A stretch of 64,000 bases of DNA from Multifurca ochricompacta (Eukaryota > Basidiomycota > Agaricomycetes > Russulales > Russulaceae): assembly GCA_022496185.1 (NCBI GenBank), contig WTXG01000006.1, positions 682,001 to 746,000 on the forward strand. Reading direction: 5' to 3'. Shown here in pieces: positions 25,053-36,596 of the stretch. The translations under genes and the position numbers were made by a program. The notes below the pieces were generated by a model. That model saw only the letters and a list, made by a program, of their open reading frames with translations, was not told the DNA's origin and did not search any database. The stretch's first letter is position 1. Each line of letters opens with the position of its first letter.

Positions 25053-26773
25053 ATGAGCGAAGGTAACCCTTCCCAAGTCCTGTTCAACCAGGTTGACGAG
25101 AAGGCTGCACCTGCACCTGCCGTGAAACCACCCAGTTACCAAGCGACATCAGAGGCGCTTGCTTTCTCCTCAGTTGGTACCGAACCTGATCGGCCCCGTT
25201 GCTCTCCTCGTCGTCCCCGTATCCGCCATTTCTTCGTTGCTGCGTTCTTTTTGTGGCTCGCGGGACATACCCTCTTGCGTCACTGTAAGCACCGCCGTTT
25301 TCATCATGATAGTGGCCGCCACTGGGTACGTCCGAATCGACATCAACTTTCTCCCTACTCAGTCAGAGTCAGAGTTGGACTGACTGCCTCTTAGGCCACC
25401 GACACCGACTTCCACTTAGGCGTGCCCTCTACTGAACCCGGAGAAAGCATTGATACTTGTGTTGAATCTGCTGACTGGACCGAAGTTGGCCCCAGTGACC
25501 GGTACAATTCACCGAGGTTCGAAGTGTGGCAGCGAACAGAACTCTCATTGCCGACTGACGCGGACGATATCTTCCTGTTTTCCCGGGGGACTTATGCTCA
25601 CGGCGTTTTGCACATCGTCGAAGCAGCTGATCGTGACGACATTGGCGTTGAGATTGTCGTCGGCTCTCACGAGGACAGTGACCTATTCGAGAGGTCAAGC
25701 GTGTGTACGCTCCATCGTGGAGACAATGGTCATGGTGTTGGTATATTCGTAAGTGAATTCGAGATATCTGCATTCTTGCTCTCCATGCTAAGTTCACGTA
25801 CGGACCAATAGACCCCCAAGTTCAATCGACATCCCCGTGAACGAGACACGTTATTCTTTATAATCACCGTCTCACTTCCTCAGGAAAGTGAGGTCGTCGT
25901 GATCCCCTATTTCGAGACACGTCTCCCCTTGTTCCATCACGTGGTGGCCGCGCTCCCGACACATACCTTTACTTCTATTTCTCTCCATTCCAGCAACTTC
26001 CCCATTTATGCTGAGGTATGTCTTCGCTATCTTTCTTTTAGCAAGGAGGGCGAAGAAACCAACGCCCATCTTTACACTTTAGAGCCTCGTCGGCGATAAG
26101 ATTAGCATTGGCACGTCGAATAGTCCGATAGAGGGCAACTTCAACACGTCGTCGTCACTCGATATTAAGACGAGCAACACGCCCATCAAGGTTGTGGTCA
26201 ATGCCTTTAATCAAAATCATTCTAAGCCCACCGAGATTAGGATCCGAACCAGTAATAGGTCAGTCCACTCTCCCCCCCCCCCCTTTTTTTTTGGGTCCCG
26301 TCTCGTCCATCGGCGACTTTGACGACCTTTTTTTTTTCTGTATAGCGGCCTCACCGCGGACCTCTCTTTAATTTCCACCAATGAGAACAAAACAGCGGCG
26401 GTTTCGTAGTCAGCGCGCAGACTTCCAATTCCCCGCTGGATGTCAAGTTTTCGGACCACGCGGCGGACGCAACGCTCAAATTGGATGCGCGTACCTCCAA
26501 CTCTCCAGCCAAAGTTCACTTGCACCCTTCATTCGAGGGTACTTTCAAGTTGAGAACGTCGATTTTCGGGGTGAATGTGAACCCCGATGTAAAGGTGGAG
26601 GACCCGGCGGGTCGTGGAAGGAAACGACGGGTGAATGTTAAGACGATCGGTCGTGGTGCTAGGATTGTTCATGGGGACGCAGCATGGGTATCTGAGGAAA
26701 CGATAAAGATTCGGCGGCTGCTGGGGAAGTGGATGTTTCCACGAGCAATTCCCCATTGTTTCTATGGCTTTAA
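25053..26773 (+). CDS. Membrane-anchored protein with TSN beta-repeats
   Basis: Function is unknown. Residues 1-60 are polar with a proline-rich KPPSYQ. A hydrophobic segment (HFFVAAFFLWLAG) follows, and then a long region probably facing outward. The latter half repeats a motif near TSNSP: GTSNSPIEG, TSNTPIKV, TSNSGLTA, TSNSPLDV, TSNSPAKV and STSNSPLFLWL at the end, suggesting a beta-solenoid. Exons are 25053-25325, 25395-25748, 25812-26015, 26083-26258 and 26346-26773. Two single-base losses are needed, both in G runs: near 26400 (AAGFVVSAQ) and near 26696 (SEGNDKDSAAAG). With both added the sum is 479 codons. The repeats resemble the DUF7330-like gene at 7.3 kb in style. Confidence 0.72.
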
Positions 26774-26899
26774 TTTGAGAATTGACGAGGTCTTTCTTCC
26801 TCTTTCTGTCCATCATGATCATTTCTATTCTAATAACTACTAAAAAAACTCTAGATGTAAGTAGTAAGTGTGAGTGTAAGTGTAAGTGTAGGGAGATGA

Positions 26900-28687
26900 T
26901 TAGAGCTTATCGCCTCGGCCGATGGTTATCACCTTGAAGCCGATCTGACGAAGGGCATCTCCATCGAGGATCATTCGTCCGTCAAACACAAACGCGGGCT
27001 TCTTCATCGTATTATAAACAGCCTGCCAGTTGATGTCCTTAAATTCTTTCCACTCTGTGGCGACGACGACGGCTTCACTGTTCTGAGCAGCTGAGAGAGC
27101 TGACTTAGCTATTGTCACTTGATTTTTGACTGTTTGTGGGTTATATGAGTTGAAAAGAAAAAAAGAAGAGAGAAAGAAGATGGATTGTACTTTGGTTGAT
27201 TGAAACGTCGGGTAATGCCTCGGAAAGGTCGAGCCAAATTTGAGATTCATCAACTTGAGGATCAAAAATGGTGACATGAGCACGTTCAGAGAGAAAGTCT
27301 CGGACGAGTGTGATGGCCGGAGATTCGCGAGTGTCGCCCGTATCCGCTTTGAATGCGAATCCAAGAATGGCGATGTTCTGTGATCAAATCGAGATTAACC
27401 ACCCAAAGAGAAAAAAGAAAGAGAAATCAGATGGGGAAATCAAATTACTTTGTTAGTAATGGTATTGAAGAGTGTGTCAACGACGCGCTTCGAGAAGCGA
27501 CGCTTTTGGTATTCATTTAATGTGACCACTTGACGCCAATAAGCGGCCACTTCTGGCAAGTGGAGACTCTCAGAAAGATAGACGAGGTTGAGAATATCCT
27601 TTTGGAAACAGGAACCACCAAATCCGACAGAGGCACGCAAAAACTTGGACCCGACCCGTGTGTCCCGTCCGACCGCGTGTGCCACTTCTTCAATGTTTGC
27701 ACCTGTTGCCTCGCATATAGCAGAGAGGGCGTTGATAGACGAAATCCGTTGAGCCAACATCGCGTTGGCAGCCAATTTGGACAGCTCGGAAGACCATAGA
27801 CCGACGGTTAAGATACGATCAGTACTGTGCGTGACAACGGCGAGACAACGTTAGTCCCTCTAATGGGCGCGTGAAAGTGAAAGACTGACTGAACCCAGTT
27901 GGCATAAACATTGGTTAGGGACTGACACGCACTCTTGCCTTCAAACGTTTGAAGCGAACCGATTAACACGCGATCAGGAGCAAAAAGATCATCTATAGCC
28001 GTTCCCTCTGCCAGGAATTCAGGATTAGAGAGTATATCAAAGCGTAGGCCCGGTTTCGAATTGGCTTCGAGGATGGTGCGCATAGATTCTGCAGTTCGCA
28101 TCGGTACCGTAGACTTCTCAACCACGATCTTGGATGAAGTGGCAACGGCAGCGATACGACGTGTAGCTGATTCGACATAGCTTGTGACCAAGTTAATGAA
28201 GGTGAAGGTGTAAGGGGAGACAGGAACTTACTTGAGATCTGCAGCAAAGCCAGCGCCGACACCTGACTTTTTAGTGGGCGTGTTAACAGAAACGAAAATA
28301 AGGTCGGCCTCTTGAATGGCACGATCTATATCCGTCGAGAAGAAGAGATTACGACCACGTGCTTGTTTGACCACTTCGACTAATCCGGGTTCGTATATGG
28401 GCAAACGATAGTCCTCACTGTTCCATCCGTCAATCCGAGCTTGGTTAAGATCAACAATAGTGACTTGAATATTTGGGCACTTCAAAGCGATCACAGCGCA
28501 GGTAGGTCCACCTGTGAAAAAAAAAAAAACGGTGTAGGTGAGTGAGAAATTTATAAAACGACAAGTGACTGACCGACGTAACCGGCACCGACTGCCCAGA
28601 GAGTGTACGTCAGAAAGGGGATATATATGAATGAATATTTATATATAACGAACTACAGCAGATTTTCTTGACGTTGACAGGAGCCAT
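26900..28687 (-). CDS. UDP-glucose 6-dehydrogenase
   Basis: This enzyme oxidises UDP-glucose to UDP-glucuronate with two NAD+, feeding glucuronic acid and xylose into wall and capsule-type glycans. Visible are the Rossmann motif [38 protein letters not shown], the catalytic cysteine in [23 protein letters not shown] and a C-terminal FDGRMILDG. The first exons are tiny: 28687-28657 (31 nt), 28591-28574 (18 nt, covering the glycine motif) and 28511-28232. Larger exons then run to the stop at 26900. One junction near 27880 uses donor GTCAGTC to give [14 protein letters not shown]. All motifs are intact and I see no frameshift. Confidence 0.95.
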
Positions 28688-28929
28688 TGAGTGTGAAGGG
28701 GGAGGGGAATGAGAGATGGAAGAAGATGGGAAGAGGAAGAGGGAGAGAGTGAGAGATGAGAGAGGAAATAGGAAATGGGGACGGGTCGTACGCGCTATGC
28801 TCAAGCTTTGTGCTACTTGTGCTTATCCAAAATTAAAATAAAATAAACTGACCTCCCATTTGTTCTTTTACGTATCCTGTACCCTTCATTCCTTGTCCTT
28901 GACGTACTTGTACTACTCCCTACTACTCC

Positions 28930-29850
28930 CTACTCCACGCCGCAACCAACAATCATCCCTTCCCAACTGGTTTTCTTCTCCTTCATTGGCCCTTTCCCCC
29001 ACTCCAGCTTTCCTACCGTGCGGCCCAACTCACTAAACATTCGAATAAGCGCGCTCTCGGACTCCGAAGGTCGCTTCGCGTATGTACGCCCCCATCGCGT
29101 ACCAGGTGTTTCGATATAGGTCGTGTTCTCACAGTTAGCCGCCATCGCACGTGCGCCAAGCCAGATCAGACTACGCCCGTAAGCGGAGATGAGCAGCAGT
29201 TTCACGCTAGTGGGCGCGCATATTGATGTATGTTTGTTCAATTCTGGGTACATTCCGCCATTACCCTTCGCCTACATGTTAGAGGCGCCAATATGACCGC
29301 GTGCCACCCACCATCCCGAGACGGATGCGTGACCTTGGCATCATCAGGAGCAGCATGAAATCCCTCCCTCGCATGTGAACGTTTGCGCAAACAAAAGAAC
29401 ATCGATGTCTTCCTCCACCCCCAGTTTCCGGAAAACGTACGCCGCGCAATCAGGTTCCCTGTGAAACCCCATGGAAGGTCCTCGTCCATCCTGGATGTGA
29501 TGTCCCAGAAATAGGTCACTCCCGCGACATGTACCGCGCTATTGAACCCCACCCCTGGCGGCTTCGGGGAAGAGGCTGTTGCCCACAAAGCCAGCGGCAA
29601 CATGTCATCGTCCAGAAAGTGTGTCCACTCGCCCGCAGACTCGTCTGAACCGCGATAACGGGAGGCAGTTGCGCCAACGCGAAGGCGGACGTCTGCACGG
29701 TTTCCATAGTGATGCTGTAGTGTGCCGAAGCCAGAAGCATCACGATTATCAACGATACGGTGACAATCCACATGACTCTGCACGTAGTGGAAGACTGCAA
29801 TTAGAGTGTCAGCTCGAGGAAGCACATGTCGACGCGGTAGCTAGGGATAA
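28930..29850 (-). pseudogene. Degraded GT2-like glycosyltransferase
   Basis: On the minus strand a stretch at about 29740-29240 resembles fungal family-2 glycosyltransferases. It has GNRADVRLRVGATASRY, the acidic metal-binding FLDDD preceded by GEWTH, then FWDITSRMDEDLPWGFTGNL, RR, and HPSRDGG where intact relatives have a HPWWDGG-type motif. Residues between FLDDD and the next block look deleted. The stretch after RRTFSG changes frame more than once (KLGVEEDIDVL appears in another frame). A C-terminal part (YPELNKHTSICAPTS) ends at 28930. Several breaks that cannot each be fixed by one base suggest a decayed gene rather than a sequencing artefact. Family assignment is from motif memory only. 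Confidence 0.45.
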
Positions 29851-32666
29851 AGTCACCTTTTGCGAATAGGGGGGGCCTTAATGCCAAACCAGGCTCCGAC
29901 TCAAGCACAGGACTTCTGGAGGTTTTCAAGCTCCCAGTTGACGACACGATGCTTCTCGTAACGACCTCTGCCGCTGCCGCCCATGTTATTACGGATTCGA
30001 GAATGGAATATGACCGCGCAACCTCAACAGCTATACAACTGGTAGAGATAGGCATCCCCATCCTAGTTGATAAAGACAGTTGGGTATGACACCACCGTCG
30101 AGGTGCATCCGATGCAGTATGGGGTTGACTCCGGTAACTCGGGGGCGTTAACAGCCAGACGGGCTAAGTCGAGGATGGGATCAGAGTCAATGTTCACTGA
30201 GTCATTGAAGTTCAGAACGACGTCATCCACAATGCCTTGCCTTGCGGATGATAGCGGCCCGTGCTTTCTCCCATCCGTCAGCCCAAGCACCCCTGAGCCC
30301 GGACATCCATTGCTGACTTGTACAGATGAAGCATGTTCTCTCGAGTGAACCTTTTCAAGACCTTCCACACATCGTCTTCTGAGAGCGAGACGTCAAGTGA
30401 GGTGTCCTCCTACAGCTTTTCAGGATAGACGCAGGCAGAGGATGCGCAGAAAAGGCGCTTTATGCTGGCGGCAAGAGATGCGGATAGGGTGTTCTTCGTA
30501 GATTATGCATTGAGTGGTATGAATAGTGCCCATTTCATCCATAGTGGCAGCAGCGAAATGATGGATTGTATGCGCACTGCGCACCCCGTACAGCGCGCTC
30601 GCATATAGCTGGATCGCAGAGGTTGCCAATGACTTGATCATCGCATATGAGTGTGTCGAATGACCATGTCAGTGATGCGGACGCGATGACCCATGTCTAT
30701 GAAGGCGGGCCGCAACGTGAGAGCCCTGTTGATCCGTGGTGATAACCAAACGTTTGTCAACTTTGTGCATTTTTGAAGGTATGACAAGAGCATTGTCATG
30801 CGACGACGACGACGACCAACCCTCGTGAAATTTCGTGGAGCATGAACTCAGGGCAACCTAGGCCATGAACAAAGGCAGTGCGCAGTCGAGGACTGCCGAG
30901 TTCATTGGGGCGATCATCGCAGAACGAGGGGTGCCATTGGCGGGCATTGGCAGTAGCAGAACTGTCTGCCGCGGGTACGAGGGTTTAAGTGTTGCACATG
31001 GAGGTACTTTACTTACGAGTGAGGCGTCAAGCAAAGTAGACTGCGGCGTAGCCTCAGAACTTCGTGCGTCATAGAGGGCCGTTCTGCTGTCTTCATCCTC
31101 CTTACGGAACTCTGCAAGACGGAAGGCGGGATTGTTCGCATAGACCATGTCGACCTCATGTGAACTCGAGACCGCTATTACCAGTGATAATGTACAATTA
31201 AGTACACATAGGGGGTCACTTTCGCGATAAGGACAAGTTCAGTGTCTCTGCGCTAATGGAAGTTCTTGTTGAATGAAGAAAAAGAAATATCAGTAGCTGA
31301 GCCAGGCCAGGCTTCGATTAGATCAACATCGACGGCTCACACGAAGCCGACGATACATTCCTGGCTGGATGGAGAACTCGCATGGCGTCTGGCGAGGAAG
31401 GATGATGATCCCAACCTAACCCAAGACAGTGGACACCACCCAAAGCGAGGGATCAATGCCTCCTCAACCTCCATGCTCCATGAATGCGAATACCGTAATA
31501 TAATCTTTCAGAAATCTTCCGATGTGCATATCGCCTTCCTAGTCACAGACAAGGCGAACGGTCGCCTCAACAGGCATCGGATATGGTGCAAATATAGTAT
31601 ACGCGGTCGGCCAGTCCTACGTCATGCCTCTTGTAGTCTCTTCCACAAGTCTTCTGACAACTCCACGGGGAGGATCAGCATCTACATCTTTGATTGTAGT
31701 CTGTCGGAAGAAGGAGGTGAGCAATTGTCAATGGTATCCCTACTCGCGAAGAAATAACGCTCACCTTTATGGACCTTCCTGAGGATAGTCTCACGATGGA
31801 GAAGGGTGAGACGTGGTCTAAGATTGGCCTTATCTACCACCACAAGAGCAGAGCCTGTTCCATATTTTTGATACACTCATTCTCAGGATATACAGGAATT
31901 TATGGAAGTGGAAGACGGATCTGCGTGGGAAAGTGCTCTGCGCTGCAGTAGACGTTGGACGTCCCCATGGGCATGACGCGGTAGGAGAGAAAGGTAATCT
32001 CAATGCGGGTGTCTTGCTCATGGACCTTGCTAACATACGGAGGTGCCTGCCAGAGCTTGCGAGAGGTGATCTTGAGGTTTAAAGACCACGACATCCTGAA
32101 CATGCATTTCTAAGGAAAATGGCACGAGTTTCCGTTAACATAGAACGAACGAGACTTACATAAATGACCCAGTGCAGACCGGGCACTCAACCTGTGGCTC
32201 AACTGGAGGAGATGAAGGCCGCGACAGCACTTGTCCATTTTACGGAATCTGGACATGAAAGTTGTGCTAAATCCCTGGGTCTGGCCGTACACCTCCAAAA
32301 CCCTGGGGATATGCAGGAGCACCGGATCATCCGTTCAGTTCAGCGTGGTGGGAGGCGTTACGAGAAGTACCTGGATGAGAAGACTACGGAAAGTCGGGCG
32401 CGTTCAAATAATACAGGGGAAAGGAGGTGGAAAAGGCAGTGGAAGGAGTCAGGGAAAAGAGTTCGTCAATAGGTTGCGAAGACGGAAGCAAGATAGCACA
32501 CACTTCTTTGCTCTGCTCTGTAAGAGATGATGGGCATACAATTGTAAAAATGAAAAGAGGTTTATCGTTATTATCATTCATGATGATCAAACAACAGACT
32601 GGCGACTGGCGTAAATACATCAATTCCTTTGAAAGATGCCAACGACGCACATCTATACAGCCTCGC
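29851..32666. other. Region of broken open frames, unassigned
   Basis: Several minus-strand frames look protein-like but match nothing I know: 30063-30368 (with VVLNFNDSVNIDSDP), 30858-31148, 31900-32103 and 32110-32322. They may be the upstream half of the degraded GT2-like gene, or a second decayed gene. I could not connect them by splicing. Confidence 0.35.
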
Positions 32667-34664
32667 CTATGAACTACTACCAAAACTCGTTATCTTGCCC
32701 ACATATGAACGGTCCTCAACGTTGTTTCTATCTGTAAATATAATAGAACGATTATGATCCTGTAATTGATCGTAGTCTGTCCGGATATGGACCTGCAGAT
32801 TGTTCGTAGCTGTTGGGGAGAATGCGTATTGCGACCGCCGGGAGAGAGGGCTCCTCACGTCGCCCATTGGAAAGCTATTGTGTGTACGTTCGAATGTAGT
32901 GGGACCGTAGACGGTTGTTCGCAGGTTCAAGGTGATCCGACAGACCATAACTGTGTTCACGCTAAGTATGAAAACGGGAAGTCAGCGATCCGACAGGGAC
33001 TATAGACAGGTTAAATGTAGCCAGCTTACCAAGAAGAAGGGCTTCACAAGGTAAACCGAATCACGATCAATTAAAAGCAGCTAAACAGCAATTCTTTGGG
33101 ACATACATGGAAGCTATGGCTCGGAGGCCAGTTGGCGCGTGCATAATCATAATGACCCACATCAGGTTCATCGAGAAGATACAGCTTATACAAGTCAGTG
33201 TGGATCGTTTCAGTTCTGAAAGGTCGGTACTAACCCAAAGTAGAACGCGCCGTCCCGCACCAAATTACCGATTAAACCGTGCTTTGCGCCCGTGCTAGTA
33301 ACCCCTTGATGCCTCCAATGCACGTAGAACGTCCGTGCGACCGTGAGCAAGAAGATGATACTGTCATACCCAAGCTCCCAGAAAACATACATGGTCGATA
33401 AATGACCTCTAAAAAGAGTGAAAAAAAAAACAATTATTGACCAATGAGGGTTAAAGAAAGGTGATTGGCGTTGACACACATCCTTCTAGGAGGGAGATAA
33501 ATACAGACTGGACGCCACAATCAGCGAAGTCCTCCACTATGGGATGATTAGAGCCATGAACCCACAATGATATTCGTAATTATCCAGAGGGAGCGGCGCG
33601 GCTAGAGCGCCAAGTATACGTCAACTGTTATGTTCAAATGCCTAATCCGAGGCGGTTACTTACGGACGCCACCGCTAACGGTGTACTGCCAGAGCCCAGC
33701 AACAGTTTGGAGCAGTAAGCTGGCGGATAGCCCATATAGAATGACCCTGTTCCGGTTGTAGAGAGCGTAGACCCTGTGATGAGTAGAAAAGATCGAATTG
33801 TAAACCCCCCAAGCAGGGAAGCGTGTGGCAGGTGTTCTGGCTCACCGAATAAGCATGAGAATTCCAGGAAAGAGTGTCAGCGGCATTGTGATACCGAGCG
33901 GAAGGAAGAGCATCCAGTGGGCACAACTTGATCAGGGACAGAAAGGGTGTGACGAACGAAGATGTATCGGGGATAAATAATGAAAGGAACATAATCGAGG
34001 TAAGTTCAGCAAACCCGCCTGAGACGATCGGAGACTGCATACCGCGAACGTGTCATAGTTGTCGAAAAGAAGCCTAGGGGACGTAAATCAATGAAACATT
34101 CTAACGTGGGCGAGGCACAACGCACCAAAAGCTACGACGGTCACAGCAAGCGGTGCATAATACCGGACCTGAATATGTGTTCAAGAGGGGTTCTGTCATA
34201 AATGACATAAGCGGTGGCCATACCACAACGAACAAGTAGAGAGCTAGCGGAAGGGTAAGCCGATCTCACGTCCGGATTATCACGGTAGCGACTTACGGAA
34301 CGTTTTTTTCTTTTTCCAAACAGTCTGAACCTGTAACCCAGCCCCAGATTATCACTAAGAGGCACGCGACTGGGAAAGGAAGGGACAACCTCTTCTGGAA
34401 GGGTTAAGATATGATCATAGAGTAGCATCGTGTACGCGCCAAGGAAGAAGTACTGGTAACGACAGAGTTAGTATCAATGTAACACTTTGAACTGTGCAAA
34501 GTGTGGCTTGTCACACCTTCCCGATCTGACTGGGGTGCGAATTGAAAGACAAGTTAGAATGATGAGCTTGTCAATGTTATGAAAGAGAGAGAGATAGCGG
34601 ACATTTGCTTCAAATTTTCCAATTGGGCGGGGGCGGACACAGAAGGCGCAACAAGGAGAGACAT
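32667..34664 (-). CDS. DUF6533-family membrane protein, copy 3
   Basis: This multipass membrane protein of unknown function starts at 34664 (MSLLVAPSVSAPAQLENLKQ). After a roughly 140-nt intron comes YFFLGAYTMLLYDHILTLPEE, then VQTVWKKKKTF after another intron, and LLVRCGMATAYVIYD. Further exons give VYALYNRNRVILYG (about 33770), MYVFWELGYDSIIFLLTVAR with the following LVRDGAFYFG (33440-33225), and NLMWVIMIMHAPTGLRAIA (about 33160). The final exon has VCRITLNLRT and a hydrophilic tail to the stop at 32667. All three family signatures (LLYDHxLTL, FWELxxD, LNLR) are present, making this the most complete of the three copies here. Confidence 0.8.
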
Positions 34665-36596
34665 GGCGGGAGAAGAGATGGATCGAGGCGTGTGAGGGAT
34701 TGCACCAAGCACCAAGGTCGCAGATAAGGATAAGTGACCCCTAAGGGGATTCCCGAAGGTCGAGGGTTGACAGGCTGGCGACTAGCTGTTATAATTAATT
34801 GAACGAAACGAGGTAATTAGGGGGGAGAAATAGCGAAAGGGCTCAAAGATGAACAAGACGAGGGGAAAGAGGCCACTTACTTATAACAAGCAATGAATTA
34901 TGCTGTGCAAGAATTTTGGACGGGGGAAAGAGGAGTCAAGGGAAATGGAAATGAAAAGGGAATTGGAGGGAGGGAAGAGGGAAGAGGAGAGCGTATAGAC
35001 GCATACGCTCACGCTCACGCTCAATAACTCCACGCGGGTTCACGTGTGAGCGAGCATAGATAGGGAGGATCTCTGTGACGATCCGAATTGAGTAAAGAGT
35101 TTAAGTCCCTATAGCTCGAGGCTGGTCACAAGATTGCCGTCAGACCGATTGTCACAGAGTTGTAGTTGTCGTTGTCGTCCAGGTGCTATGTTTGTGAAAC
35201 TGAGAAACAAAAAGAATAGTGCTCGAGTCTCACAATGGCGGGATGAGCACTCAGATACGTACTGAGCGTCTGGGAGGGGTGAAATGCAATGCACCATTGC
35301 GGTTGGGCACTCCGTGCGTGGAGGCATGGATTTTTCCACGCACGCCACACTTCAACTCATCGTCACCGCCATCACCATCGCCATCGCCACAAAGGTCGAC
35401 AGGTCTCTCATGAGACATGCGAAATCCTCCAAGTTGATTGATGTGACGATCCGTGATAGATATTTTCAACTTTCCCAACAACGAACAGCGAATTGATGGA
35501 TGACAAGCCAATTTTTGGGATATGGACACGGGGTCCAAGAGCGCATATAACAAGCTCTAAGCAAGCTGGCTGAGAGTGTCTGATCTGTGTCTGTGTCTGT
35601 GCCTAGCGCTCCGACTCCGATGACAGCGTGGTTAAGACTTACCTTCCTCAGTTTCAGTTCCTCCTCTCCTCTTCATTAGCCTGTCTAATAAGATGCGGCC
35701 ATTATGGTGCCTACACTTCGTTTCGTATCGTATATTATCTATCTTCTCCTTACCTCTTACCACCCGCCATCCGCCCTCCCACATGGCTCCTCATCGCTGT
35801 TGATATACTCACAATGGCCACTCATCATAATTTTTTTTCCCACGTGGGCGTCCCCTACCTTAAACCTTGTCAACATCAAGAGGGTCTCCCCCTTGTCGAT
35901 GATCCTTGATTGACGTATATGAGGATAGGGACAGCTCATCACATCTATCATTTTGTCTTAATTCTCGTTCTGGTTTCTGCTCCCGCTTTTTGAGCGCGTA
36001 CGGACACGTGTGTCATTCCCCTTCTCAAGCTCAAGCAATGGGTTACTGTCTCTAGAAGCAAGGGAAGCCATTTTACGCCCGCAAACATGCGAACTTCAGA
36101 CACTGCTTGACATATATTCCCGTTTCTGTCAGCCACGCGCAACCAGCGTGTTTCCCTTGACCGGAAGGAATCTGAGAATTCCGCCGGATGTGCACACACG
36201 CACTTCGACTCGTGGACCAGTGAACGTAGACGTAGAACTTTAGCTAACCCTTATTCAGTGTCACCGTCCATTCTTCCCCCGCCAAGTCCCCCCAGACACC
36301 GCTTCGTAGGCGGCAATAACTTAACCCATTAGTCCTCGTTTGCGCGTGGTTATGCGTCATCATGTGCAAGAAACAGGACTCGTTCCAGGAAAGCGAAGCA
36401 TTTGGCGCATGCTAACTGTCTCTCCCAACTGGGACATGACCTGTCCACTTCTCCGTTCGTATAGAGACACACTGAGTGACCAAAGCTTCACTGGCGATAT
36501 TATCCATCTCTACAAAGGGGTATTAAATAATGATATCTATAGCGTTGCGATGCTCCTAGATAATAACAGACCGACAGTAGTCTGATGGTGCATCTG
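34665..36596. other. Intergenic, no gene seen
   Basis: Nothing here carries a family motif. The open frame at 35628-35909 (plus) is leucine- and proline-rich but has no homology I recognise. A small repeat of ACGCTC lies near 35006-35022. It probably holds the promoter of DUF6533 copy 3 and the 3' end of the MFS gene. Confidence 0.5.

Noticed and set aside
27808..27900. Possible frameshift in UDP-glucose dehydrogenase at NWV/TDRIL
   Set aside because: Using the donor GTCAGTC, five bases further on, gives NWVHTDRIL in frame, so no error is needed.
31266..31757. Plus-strand frame of 163 codons
   Set aside because: Long but without motif, in a region where minus-strand fragments look more protein-like; probably chance.
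35628..35909. Leucine-rich plus-strand frame that could be a small membrane protein
   Set aside because: It lacks a conserved pattern and sits in T/C-rich DNA that generates Leu, Ser and Pro codons by chance.
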